Shown here in pieces: positions 1-6,361 of a DNA stretch of 6,361 nt. Every line of letters starts with the position of its first letter. The stretch's first letter is position 1. Made by a program: the position numbers and the translations under genes. The notes under the pieces are model-generated. The model did not search any database. It saw only the letters and a list, made by a program, of their open reading frames with translations, and was not told the DNA's origin. Origin of the DNA: Nitrosomonas eutropha (GTDB lineage Bacteria; Pseudomonadota; Gammaproteobacteria; Burkholderiales; Nitrosomonadaceae); assembly GCA_014584635.1 (NCBI GenBank), contig JACTML010000041.1, forward strand, positions 1 to 6,361, in the 5' to 3' direction.

Positions 1-17
1 GCCGACTTGTCTTAACC

Positions 18-93
<76 letters not shown>

Positions 94-117
94 GCTTTTA
101 TTTCACCCGTCATACTG

Positions 118-193
118 GTCCCCATCGTCTAGAGGCCTAGGACACCACCCTTTCACGGTGGGTACAGGGGTTCGAATCCCCTTGGGGACGCCA
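118..193 (+). tRNA. tRNA-Glu (anticodon UUC)
   Basis: A complete tRNA with acceptor arms GTCCCCA (118-124) and TGGGGAC (183-189), discriminator G190 and encoded CCA at 191-193. The anticodon stem CCACC/GGTGG (145-149 with 157-161) closes a loop with anticodon TTC at 152-154. The T arm is AGGGG/CCCCT around TTCGAAT. The tRNA reads GAA and GAG glutamate codons. It follows tRNA-Ala by 24 bp with no promoter-like element visible between them, which suggests one precursor processed into two tRNAs. Its 3' end lies only 21 bp from the stop codon of the convergent miaA gene. No clear intrinsic terminator for the tRNA unit is visible in that gap. Confidence 0.97.
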
Positions 194-214
194 TAGTCAA
201 GCACTGGCGTCATC

Positions 215-1174
215 TCAGGAAAAAATACGCTGTTGCTGAATAAAATCAGCAACCTGTTGAGTCAGCTGATCAGTCAGGCAGTCAAAAACCTGTAAATCAT
301 CCATCGCTCTCAGCCAGGTCAACTGGCGTTTGGCCAGCTGTCTGGTTGCAAAAACACCTCGTTCCTGCATTTCCGCCAAACTGACTTCATTAGCCAGATA
401 CATATACACCTGGCGGTATCCAACGCAGCGCATCGCGGACATATCAGCTGTCAGTTGAAATCGATCGCACAACATGCGTACTTCATCCACCAATCCCATT
501 TTCAGCATTTGGCCAAACCGCTGAGCAATACGGTCATGTAACGCACGGCGATCGCTCGGCAATAAAGCAAGATTGATAACACGATAAGGAAAAGTACTGT
601 TCTGTTGTTGCTGCAGCACTTCTGACATGGGTTTTCCTGTCAGATAGCATACCTCCAGCGCACGCTGGATACGTTGACTGTCATTTGGCTGGATGCGGCC
701 TGCTGTAACCGGATCAAGCGTATTCAAAACAGCATGCATGGCCGGCCATCCCCGTTCAGTGGCCGACCGCTCCAGCTCCTTACGCAGAACATCATCAGCG
801 GCGGGCAGTGCAGCAAGCCCTTGTCGCAACACCTTAAAATAAAGCATGGTGCCGCCAGCCAGCAGAGGTATTTTGCCGCGTGCCGTAATTTCCTGCATGG
901 CACACAGCGCATCCTCTCTGAATTGCGCAGCAGAATAGTTTTCATCAGGATTGATCAAATCAATCAAATGATGCGCAATTTCTGCCTGAATCGATTGATC
1001 CGGCTTGGCACTGCCAATATTCATGTGCCGATAAACCTGTGCTGAATCAACACTGATAATTTCCACCGGGAAGCGCCGTGCAATCTCCATCGCCACAGCA
1101 GATTTGCCACTGGCAGTCGGCCCCATCAGAAAGATAGCAGGCGGAGATTCTGTGTCAGAATAATTCACGATCAA
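215..1174 (-). CDS. miaA: tRNA dimethylallyltransferase (MiaA)
   Basis: MiaA transfers a dimethylallyl group from dimethylallyl diphosphate to N6 of A37 in tRNAs that read codons starting with U. This is the first step towards i6A/ms2i6A, and the enzyme acts in the cytoplasm. The 319-residue protein has the normal family length. Visible landmarks are the P-loop GPTASGKS (residues 18-25), the DSAQVYRHMNIGSAKP segment (43-58) with the family's conserved Asp43, HHLIDL (68-73), AGGTMLYFK (106-114), the PNDSQRIQRALEV region (163-175), MRCVGYRQ (248-255) and a basic TRQLAKRQLTWLR helix (277-289). All are standard MiaA motifs and none is broken. The start is uncertain: the frame opens with TTG at 1174-1172, and GTG two codons later is an alternative. 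Neither has a good Shine-Dalgarno sequence, and the conserved protein begins near residue 10. The gene converges with the tRNA pair and diverges from the small membrane-protein gene. The usual mutL and hfq neighbours seen in many gammaproteobacteria are not beside it here. Confidence 0.97.
   Translation of the reverse strand: MIVNYSDTESPPAIFLMGPTASGKSAVAMEIARRFPVEIISVDSAQVYRHMNIGSAKPDQSIQAEIAHHLIDLINPDENYSAAQFREDALCAMQEITARGKIPLLAGGTMLYFKVLRQGLAALPAADDVLRKELERSATERGWPAMHAVLNTLDPVTAGRIQPNDSQRIQRALEVCYLTGKPMSEVLQQQQNSTFPYRVINLALLPSDRRALHDRIAQRFGQMLKMGLVDEVRMLCDRFQLTADMSAMRCVGYRQVYMYLANEVSLAEMQERGVFATRQLAKRQLTWLRAMDDLQVFDCLTDQLTQQVADFIQQQRIFS
218..253 (-). terminator. Terminator-like hairpin and T-tract inside the 3' end of miaA
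   Basis: Positions 232-239 and 246-253 form a perfect 8-bp inverted repeat (GTTGCTGA with TCAGCAAC) around a six-base AT-rich loop. Read on the - strand, the direction of miaA, the hairpin is followed by AGCG and then TATTTTTT (T run at 225-220). This resembles an intrinsic terminator. The hairpin and T run lie in the last codons of miaA, and the stop codon (217-215) is just beyond the T run. The stem is only half G/C and the T run begins six bases after it, so as a terminator it is weak and may be chance. Confidence 0.25.
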
Positions 1175-1221
1175 CCGTTATCAGCTACAATAAAAAATAT
1201 GAACAACTGGCTGATGCCTGA

Positions 1222-1248
1222 ATCATAATTTTCAGCATTCCCGATCAA
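1222..1248 (-). promoter_or_regulatory. Candidate sigma70 promoter for miaA
   Basis: On the - strand a TATGAT box (1227-1222) matches the -10 consensus at five of six bases. TTGATC (1248-1243) matches the -35 consensus at four of six. The 15-bp spacer is shorter than the preferred 17, which weakens the case. Transcription from it would start about 40 bases upstream of the proposed miaA start codon. This is the best candidate in the divergent spacer, but it is only a pattern match. Confidence 0.3.
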
Positions 1249-1315
1249 CACTAGCCAGAAACAGTGAAACAATCAGAAACATTCTTTACTGCCATCACCA
1301 GCACTACCAGACACC

Positions 1316-1320
1316 GGGAG
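1316..1320 (+). promoter_or_regulatory. Ribosome binding site that decides the TTG start of the DUF2909-type gene
   Basis: GGGAG is followed by AATCC and then TTG at 1326, a five-base spacing. It is the clearest Shine-Dalgarno match in the window and supports translation from TTG. No ATG or GTG lies upstream in a plausible position, and starting at a later Met (residue 23) would remove the first helix. Confidence 0.75.
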
Positions 1321-1325
1321 AATCC

Positions 1326-1517
1326 TTGAAAATACTTGCTATTTTGCTTTTGCTGTCCATCCTGTATACCCTTGGCTCCGCAGTGTATTACATGATCAAA
1401 GACAAGGGCGACAGCACGCGGATGGTCAAAGCGCTTACTGCACGCGTCATATTATCCCTGACATTATTTATCATCATGATGGCGTGGGTTTACATTGAAT
1501 ATATACACGGCACCTGA
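1326..1517 (+). CDS. Small twin-transmembrane protein, DUF2909 family
   Basis: The 63-residue protein has two predicted membrane helices, about residues 3-23 and 41-58. A short basic loop, KDKGDSTRMVKALTAR (25-40), joins them, and the C-terminal tail is very short. The overall pattern matches what I recall of DUF2909: hydrophobic helix, KDKG, then RMVKALT with Arg40, then a second helix rich in L, I and M. Its function is unknown. Family members are commonly found among cytochrome c oxidase genes (near coxC and SURF1) in betaproteobacteria, which has suggested a role around the terminal oxidase, but nothing here tests that. The start is TTG at 1326, supported by a good Shine-Dalgarno GGGAG at 1316-1320 five bases upstream. 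By charge, the loop should face the cytoplasm. The gene appears monocistronic, divergent from miaA, and converges with dnaE across 18 bp. Confidence 0.85.
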   Translation: MKILAILLLLSILYTLGSAVYYMIKDKGDSTRMVKALTARVILSLTLFIIMMAWVYIEYIHGT

Positions 1518-1535
1518 AAATAGTTCGGTCCCCGG

Positions 1536-4500
1536 TTATCCGTAAACCACTTCTACCTTGTCATGACCCAGCTGGTTCTCCAGCGATTCAATCAATTCCT
1601 CATGCAAATGAACACGCCAGCGATGTCCTAGCTCAATTTCACACCAGGCACTTCCATTACGAAAATCAATCAACACCGGGCAAACCGCGATGGGCAGAAT
1701 AGCGTTAGCAGCGCTCTCCGGAAGATAGGCAGCCAATAGTTCCTTAAGTTGTGCAGGCGTAAAAAGCTCAGGATGATCAATCACAATACGCAGTTTTTTG
1801 GCACGCATCGAACGGATGGTTGCGTAATCAAACAGTTCCTTCGCCACAATACGTTTTTCAGTATTTTCTCCATGCCCCTGACTCACCATGGCGTTTACTG
1901 CCAGCAACTGATCTGCTTTCAAAAATTGTGAGCATTCGCTCAGCAAATCGCTATAAACAACCACCTCAACACTCGCCTGCCCATCATCCAGCGTAACAAT
2001 TGCCATCTTCCCGCGCCGGGACATTTGTGTCCGGATCGCATAAATCACACCGGCAATAAGCTGCGATTCACGTGCCGGCATAACGCGGCCCAGACGGGCC
2101 GGAATAAAACGGCTTAACTCCTTGGCGTAGCTATCGTAGGGATGGCCACTCAGGTAAAGCCCCAGCGCTGCTTTTTCATGCTGCAGTTTCTCTTTTTTCG
2201 GCCATGGTGCAACATCCGTAATACCCGGTTGCTGCAACAGATCGGCATTGTCAGCAAACAGGCTGACCTGATTGGCGGTCAGGCTGCAATGCTCCGCATA
2301 CTCAAGCGCAATACCGAGAGAAGCCATCAGTGCTGCACGATTGGATTCAACACTGTCAAACGCACCTGCACGGATCAGCGCCTCCACGGTGCGCCGGTTG
2401 ACAATACGCCGGTCAGCCCGCTGGCAAAAATCAAACAGACCGGAAAACGCCCCCCCCTGCTCCCGCGCCTGCATAATAGCGGCTATCGCTGCCTCTCCCG
2501 TTCCCTTGATTGCGCCCAATCCGTAACGAATTGTTTTCCGGTCAACCGGAACAAAGTAATAGTCAGACTGATTGATATCCGGCGGCAGAATAGTGATCCC
2601 ATTCAGCTTGCAATCCTCAAAAAACACATTCACCTTGTCGGTGTCATCCATATCTGCTGACATACAGGCAGCCATGAATTCCGCCGGATAATGCATTTTG
2701 AGATAGGCTGTCTGGTAGGCAATCAGCGCATACGCCGCTGCATGGGACTTATTGAAACCATAGCCGGCAAATTTTTCCATCAGACCAAACAGCGTCACAG
2801 CATCTGCTTCCGCCATGCCGTTTTTAACCGCACCCTCAACAAAAACTGCGCGCTGTTGCGCCATTTCTTCCACTTTCTTCTTGCCCATGGCGCGCCGCAG
2901 CAGATCAGCTCCGCCCAGACTGTAACCACCCATGACCTGGGCAATCTGCATCACCTGTTCCTGATAAATCATGATGCCGTAGGTTGGCCCGAGAATTGGC
3001 TGCAAACGGGAATCCAGATATTCCACCCGCTTACCATGCTTGTACTCAATAAAATCAGGAATCAGATCCATCGGTCCCGGTCGATAAAGCGCTACCAGCG
3101 CAATCAGATCTTCAAACCGGTCAGGTTTCGCCTTCTGCAGCAGATCTTTCATGCCGCGTGATTCAAACTGAAAAATTCCAACCGTATTGCCTTCTGCCAT
3201 CAAGGCAAAAGTAGCTGCGTCTTCCAGTGAAATATCATGCAGAGAAAAACGATTTGCTTCCGCACGCAGCGTATCTGTTTTGTCCGATACAGCCAGCTGA
3301 TGCTGCCGGATATCTGCAACGGCCCGATCAAGAATGGTCAGCGTGCGTAATCCAAGAAAATCAAACTTCACCAGACCGATTTTCTCAACGTCATCCTTGT
3401 CGTACTGGCTGACGACAGCATCGCCTGCATCCGCACAGTAAACCGGGCAAAAATCGGTAATCTTGCCCGGGGCAATCAGCACACCACCGGCGTGCATGCC
3501 CACGTTGCGCGTCAATCCTTCCAGGCGTTCAGCCAGCTCCAGCAAATTGCGCACATCCTCTTCCGCTTCCGCACGCTGATTAAGCAACGGCTCGATTTCA
3601 CGCGCCTTGCGCAAGGTCATGCCCAGTTCAAACGGCACCAGCTTGGCCAGCTGATCAACAAAGTTATAGGGCAAATCCAGCACACGGCCTACATCCCGTA
3701 CCACCGCTTTGGCCGCCATGGTGCCAAACGTTGCAATTTGCGCCACACTCTCCGCACCATAACGATCACGCACATATTCAATCACCCGTTCACGTCGATC
3801 CTGACAAAAATCAATATCAAAATCCGGCATGGATACCCGCTCAGGATTAAGAAAGCGTTCGAACAGCAAATCGTACCGCAGCGGATCCAGATCAGTGATA
3901 TCCAGCGAATAGGCCACCAGTGATCCGGCACCGGAACCACGCCCCGGCCCGACCGGTACATCGTGCTGCTTGGCCCAGCTGATAAAATCGGATACGATCA
4001 GGAAGTAACCGGCAAATCCCATCTGAATAATGGTTTCCACTTCAAAATCCAGACGTGCCTGATAAACCGGCCATTTCTCATCGCGCTGTGCTGCTTCGGG
4101 AAATAATTGTGCCATCCGCACCGTCAATCCCGTTTGCGCCTGATCACGCAAATGCTGCTCAACGCTGATTCCTTCCGGTGTTGGAAAATCAGGCAACCGG
4201 TTAATACCCAGCGTCAGCAACAGTGAACAGCGGCGGGCAATCTCCACGCTGTTGGCCAACGCCTCCGGCACATCACGGAACAGTTCGCTCATTTCCTCCG
4301 GCGTCTTGAAATACTGCTGTTCAGTAAATTCCCGTGGGCGCTTGCGATCTCCCAGCACATAACCTTGCGCAATACATACTCGCGCCTCATGCGCCCTGAA
4401 ATCCTCCGGTTGCATAAACTGTACCGGATGCGTTGCCACCACCGGCAATTTCAGATCGGAAGCCAGATCCAGCAAGGCGCGATTAATCACCTCTTCATCA

Positions 4501-5036
4501 GGCCGGCCATAGCGCTGAACTTCCAGATAAAACCCTGCAGGGAACAAGGCAGCCCATTCCTGCGCTGCTGCCACAGCGGCGGATGAATCCGTCAGCAATA
4601 ACCGCTCGACTTCCCCCTGCTCTCCCCCGGATAAGGCAATCAATCCCTCCGTTCCTGCCTTTTCCACCTGAAACCAGTCTTTTCTCAGCTGCGGCCGACC
4701 ACGCTGCATATTCTCCCGGTAGGCGCGTGACAACAGGCGACTCAACAGCAAATAACCGGAAAACGACTGACACAACAGCAACAGGCGAAACGGTCTGTCT
4801 GCATCGTTGTCATTGCTGATCCAGACATCGCAGCCGGCAATCGGCTTGATTCCGGCTTTGCAGGCGTGCTGATAGAACTTGACCAGCCCGAAAAGATTGG
4901 ATAAATCAGTCAGCGCCAGCGCTGGCATGCCAGTATCATGCGCCTTGGCAACGGCCTCTTCCACTCGCACGATACCGTCCACGACAGAGTATTCACTATG
5001 CAAGCGCAAATGAACAAAAACAGGGTCAATCGGCAT
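1536..5036 (-). CDS. dnaE: DNA polymerase III subunit alpha (DnaE)
   Basis: This is the catalytic subunit of the replicative polymerase, which extends DNA within the pol III core with the epsilon proofreader and is tethered by the beta clamp. From ATG at 5036-5034 it has 1166 residues, close to the 1160 of E. coli. Domains in order: an N-terminal PHP domain (about 5-275); the palm with VGPGRGSGAGS (362-372), PDFDIDF (404-410, catalytic D405 and D407) and D559 in KFDFLGL; a thumb insertion; fingers with YQEQVMQIAQ (691-700), LRRAMGKKK (713-721) and GYGFNKSHAAAYAL (758-771); a helix-hairpin-helix near IKGTGE (843-848); the clamp-binding motif QVSLF (923-927); an OB fold (about 994-1070); and a C-terminal tau-binding domain. 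The frame is open seven codons further, from a TTG at 5057, but that start has no Shine-Dalgarno sequence and MPIDPVFVHLRLHSEY is the family-like N-terminus. The ATG itself is preceded by only a weak ATCACC. All polymerase motifs are intact. The PHP metal site is degenerate, as in E. coli: the first His of the usual HxH is Arg11. I see no intein or frameshift. Confidence 0.98.
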   Translation of the reverse strand: MPIDPVFVHLRLHSEYSVVDGIVRVEEAVAKAHDTGMPALALTDLSNLFGLVKFYQHACKAGIKPIAGCDVWISNDNDADRPFRLLLLCQSFSGYLLLSRLLSRAYRENMQRGRPQLRKDWFQVEKAGTEGLIALSGGEQGEVERLLLTDSSAAVAAAQEWAALFPAGFYLEVQRYGRPDEEVINRALLDLASDLKLPVVATHPVQFMQPEDFRAHEARVCIAQGYVLGDRKRPREFTEQQYFKTPEEMSELFRDVPEALANSVEIARRCSLLLTLGINRLPDFPTPEGISVEQHLRDQAQTGLTVRMAQLFPEAAQRDEKWPVYQARLDFEVETIIQMGFAGYFLIVSDFISWAKQHDVPVGPGRGSGAGSLVAYSLDITDLDPLRYDLLFERFLNPERVSMPDFDIDFCQDRRERVIEYVRDRYGAESVAQIATFGTMAAKAVVRDVGRVLDLPYNFVDQLAKLVPFELGMTLRKAREIEPLLNQRAEAEEDVRNLLELAERLEGLTRNVGMHAGGVLIAPGKITDFCPVYCADAGDAVVSQYDKDDVEKIGLVKFDFLGLRTLTILDRAVADIRQHQLAVSDKTDTLRAEANRFSLHDISLEDAATFALMAEGNTVGIFQFESRGMKDLLQKAKPDRFEDLIALVALYRPGPMDLIPDFIEYKHGKRVEYLDSRLQPILGPTYGIMIYQEQVMQIAQVMGGYSLGGADLLRRAMGKKKVEEMAQQRAVFVEGAVKNGMAEADAVTLFGLMEKFAGYGFNKSHAAAYALIAYQTAYLKMHYPAEFMAACMSADMDDTDKVNVFFEDCKLNGITILPPDINQSDYYFVPVDRKTIRYGLGAIKGTGEAAIAAIMQAREQGGAFSGLFDFCQRADRRIVNRRTVEALIRAGAFDSVESNRAALMASLGIALEYAEHCSLTANQVSLFADNADLLQQPGITDVAPWPKKEKLQHEKAALGLYLSGHPYDSYAKELSRFIPARLGRVMPARESQLIAGVIYAIRTQMSRRGKMAIVTLDDGQASVEVVVYSDLLSECSQFLKADQLLAVNAMVSQGHGENTEKRIVAKELFDYATIRSMRAKKLRIVIDHPELFTPAQLKELLAAYLPESAANAILPIAVCPVLIDFRNGSAWCEIELGHRWRVHLHEELIESLENQLGHDKVEVVYG

Positions 5037-5127
5037 GGTGATACAATAAAAACCCAAGTGAAATTTTGAAAAACCGGATAATCAGTGCGACAGAATCCAT
5101 TGCTGATTCATCGCCTCATTTTACATC
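5037..5127. promoter_or_regulatory. Divergent promoter region between dnaE and trhP
   Basis: This 91-bp AT-rich spacer separates the start codons of dnaE (-) and trhP (+), so both promoters are likely here. On the + strand, GATAAT at 5077-5082 matches the -10 consensus at five of six bases but lacks a good -35 at 16-18 bp. Alternatively TTGAAA (5066-5071) could be a -35 paired with CAGAAT (5091-5096), at a long 19-bp spacing. On the - strand I find no convincing dnaE promoter. An inverted repeat AATCAG (5080-5085) and CTGATT (5103-5108), with 17 bases between, lies in the middle and could be an operator or chance. Confidence 0.4.
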
Positions 5128-6361
5128 ATGCTGAAAGCCCCCGAATTACTCCTGCCTGCCGGCTCCCTGGAAAAAATGCGCGCTGCCTATGCTTTTGGCG
5201 CAGATGCGGTTTATGCCGGCCAGCCACGCTATTCCCTGCGTGCCCGTAACAACGAATTTACATTGCCGCAACTGCAGACTGGCATCACCGAAGCCCGTCG
5301 GCTTGGTAAAAAATTCTTTGTGGCCAGCAACCTGATGCCGCATAACGCCAAGGTCAAAACCTATCTGCGCGATATGGAGCCCGTCATTGCACTGCAGCCT
5401 GATGCGCTGATCATGGCAGATCCCGGCCTGATCATGCTGGTGCGGGAAAAGTGGCCAGACGTGCCGATCCATCTGTCCGTCCAGGCCAATACAGTCAACT
5501 ACGCCGCTGTCAAATTCTGGCAATCAATCGGCCTGACACGCGTCATTCTCTCGCGCGAGCTATCGCTGGAAGAAATTGCCGAGATTCGCGAACGCTGCCC
5601 GGATATGGAGCTGGAGGTATTCGTACACGGCGCCCTGTGCATCGCCTATTCGGGCAGATGCCTGCTGTCCGGCTATTTCAATCACCGCGACCCTAATCAG
5701 GGCACATGTACCAACTCCTGTCGCTGGGATTACAAAGTCAAACCCGCTGCAGAAAATGCCAGCGGCGACATTGAACCGCTGCAAAAAATTGACTTTGACT
5801 TCAATGAGGCGCTGCAATCGTCGCAATCTTCTCCATTTAACAACGCTCCCGTACAACGCCATCCGGCTGCTGATCAGGTCTATCTGATCGAAGAAAGCCA
5901 GCGACCGGGACAATTGATGCCTGTCATGGAAGATGAGCATGGCACCTACATCATGAATTCTAGGGACTTGCGTGCAGTTGAACATGTTGCACGGCTGGCT
6001 GAAATCGGCATTGATTCGCTCAAAGTTGAAGGACGTACCAAATCAACCTATTACGTTGCGCGTACTGCGCAGGTTTATCGCCAGGCAATTGAAGATGCTG
6101 TTCATCAGCGCCCGTTTGACCCCGCCCTGCTGGGCCAGCTGGAAGGCCTGGCCAATCGCGGCTATACCGACGGCTTTTACCAGCGCCACCACAGCCAGGA
6201 AACCCAAAACTACCTGCGCGGCCATTCTGAATCTTCCCGCAGCCAGTACGTGGGTGATATCGAACACGTGGACGCCACCACCGGCATGGCTGAAATCCTG
6301 GTCAAGAACCGTTTTCAAATCGGAGACAAACTGGAAATCATCCACCCCTCCGGCAATCGCA
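5128..6361 (+). CDS. trhP: tRNA U34 hydroxylation protein TrhP (U32 family), 3' end cut by window
   Basis: TrhP (formerly YegQ) performs prephenate-dependent hydroxylation of U34 in tRNA. This is the first step to 5-carboxymethoxyuridine (cmo5U), later completed by CmoB and CmoA. It works in parallel with the O2-dependent TrhO. The 411 codons present align throughout with the E. coli protein as I recall it (about 453 residues), so several tens of C-terminal residues are missing. Landmarks: PELLLPAGSLEKM (5-17), ADAVYAGQPRYSLR (25-38), PIHLSVQANTVN (113-124) and the U32 signature EVFVHGALCIAYSGRCLLSG (163-182). Cys171, Cys178, Cys194 and Cys198 match the cysteine-rich region thought to hold a [4Fe-4S] cluster. 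Then come EDEHGTYIMNSRDLRA (268-283) and SLKVEGRTKS (297-306), with the C-terminal barrel domain beginning near 372. The older label 'peptidase U32/collagenase-like' is misleading for this subgroup. The start is ATG at 5128. An in-frame TGA at 5104-5106 limits any upstream extension, and no Shine-Dalgarno sequence precedes the ATG. It is divergent from dnaE. Confidence 0.95.
   Translation, partial: MLKAPELLLPAGSLEKMRAAYAFGADAVYAGQPRYSLRARNNEFTLPQLQTGITEARRLGKKFFVASNLMPHNAKVKTYLRDMEPVIALQPDALIMADPGLIMLVREKWPDVPIHLSVQANTVNYAAVKFWQSIGLTRVILSRELSLEEIAEIRERCPDMELEVFVHGALCIAYSGRCLLSGYFNHRDPNQGTCTNSCRWDYKVKPAAENASGDIEPLQKIDFDFNEALQSSQSSPFNNAPVQRHPAADQVYLIEESQRPGQLMPVMEDEHGTYIMNSRDLRAVEHVARLAEIGIDSLKVEGRTKSTYYVARTAQVYRQAIEDAVHQRPFDPALLGQLEGLANRGYTDGFYQRHHSQETQNYLRGHSESSRSQYVGDIEHVDATTGMAEILVKNRFQIGDKLEIIHPSGNR

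Larger units (their letters stand above)
1175..1325. other. Divergent intergenic region between miaA and the DUF2909-type gene
   Basis: This 151-bp spacer must carry the promoters for both flanking genes, unless miaA is served from elsewhere. Besides the miaA candidate, a weak + strand pair TCAACA (1245-1250) and AACAAT (1268-1273), 17 bp apart and each matching consensus at four of six bases, could serve the small membrane-protein gene. The two candidates overlap around 1245-1248. A loose inverted repeat, CTGGCT (1207-1212) and AGCCAG (1253-1258), flanks the miaA promoter candidate. I see no riboswitch or small-RNA-like structure. Confidence 0.4.

Noticed and set aside
674..1045. Open frame of 123 codons on the + strand
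   Set aside because: It lies wholly inside miaA on the opposite strand, resembles no family I recognise, and has no ribosome binding site. miaA itself carries clear catalytic motifs.
1518..1535. Possible bidirectional terminator between the convergent DUF2909-type and dnaE genes
   Set aside because: The 18-bp gap and its flanks hold only a three-base stem around CGG/CCG and no stable hairpin with a T run on either strand.
2142..2660. Open frame of 172 codons on the + strand, the longest one opposite dnaE
   Set aside because: It is antisense to the conserved dnaE fingers and C-terminal regions. Its composition (rich in Arg, His, Gln and Cys) is typical of a shadow frame. The same applies to the frames at 2691-3161 and 3492-3923.
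5037..5057. Seven-residue N-terminal extension of DnaE from a TTG at 5057
   Set aside because: There is no Shine-Dalgarno sequence before the TTG and the extra residues are not family-like. The ATG at 5036 gives the expected N-terminus.
5560..5985. Open frame of 141 codons on the - strand
   Set aside because: It is antisense to trhP, whose frame matches the U32 family without interruption. The frames at 5146-5523 and 6043-6345 on the same strand are rejected for the same reason.

Overview
The window looks like ordinary chromosomal housekeeping DNA from a betaproteobacterium, with balanced base composition. The N-terminus of the DnaE protein, the two-helix DUF2909-type protein and the TrhP sequence all resemble betaproteobacterial relatives. 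A Nitrosomonas-like ammonia oxidiser is my best guess, but that rests on remembered resemblance and not on a search. I see no insertion sequence, prophage, CRISPR array, integrase or other sign of transfer.

Layout from left to right. Two tRNA genes lie on the + strand: tRNA-Ala(GGC) at 18-93 and tRNA-Glu(UUC) at 118-193. They face miaA (tRNA A37 prenyltransferase) on the - strand at 215-1174. A 151-bp divergent spacer follows, then a small + strand membrane-protein gene of DUF2909 type (1326-1517). Its stop lies 18 bp from the stop of dnaE, the replicative DNA polymerase III alpha subunit, which fills 1536-5036 on the - strand. A 91-bp divergent spacer separates dnaE from trhP (U32 family, tRNA U34 hydroxylation, formerly yegQ). 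trhP starts at 5128 on the + strand and runs off the right edge after 411 codons.

Functionally the window combines genome replication (dnaE) with translation: two tRNAs and two tRNA-modifying enzymes. MiaA acts on A37 of tRNAs that read UNN codons and TrhP on U34 of a set of box-decoding tRNAs, so neither is expected to modify the two tRNAs encoded here. The genes alternate strand at nearly every step, so most are probably transcribed singly and not as one operon.

No stretch longer than 300 bases lacks a gene. No previously undescribed system was found. The points worth a second look are modest: a hairpin plus T-tract inside the 3' end of miaA, a DUF2909 gene apparently away from its usual cytochrome oxidase neighbours, non-ATG starts and weak ribosome binding sites, an E. 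coli-like degenerate PHP site in DnaE, and an 8-base G run in dnaE.
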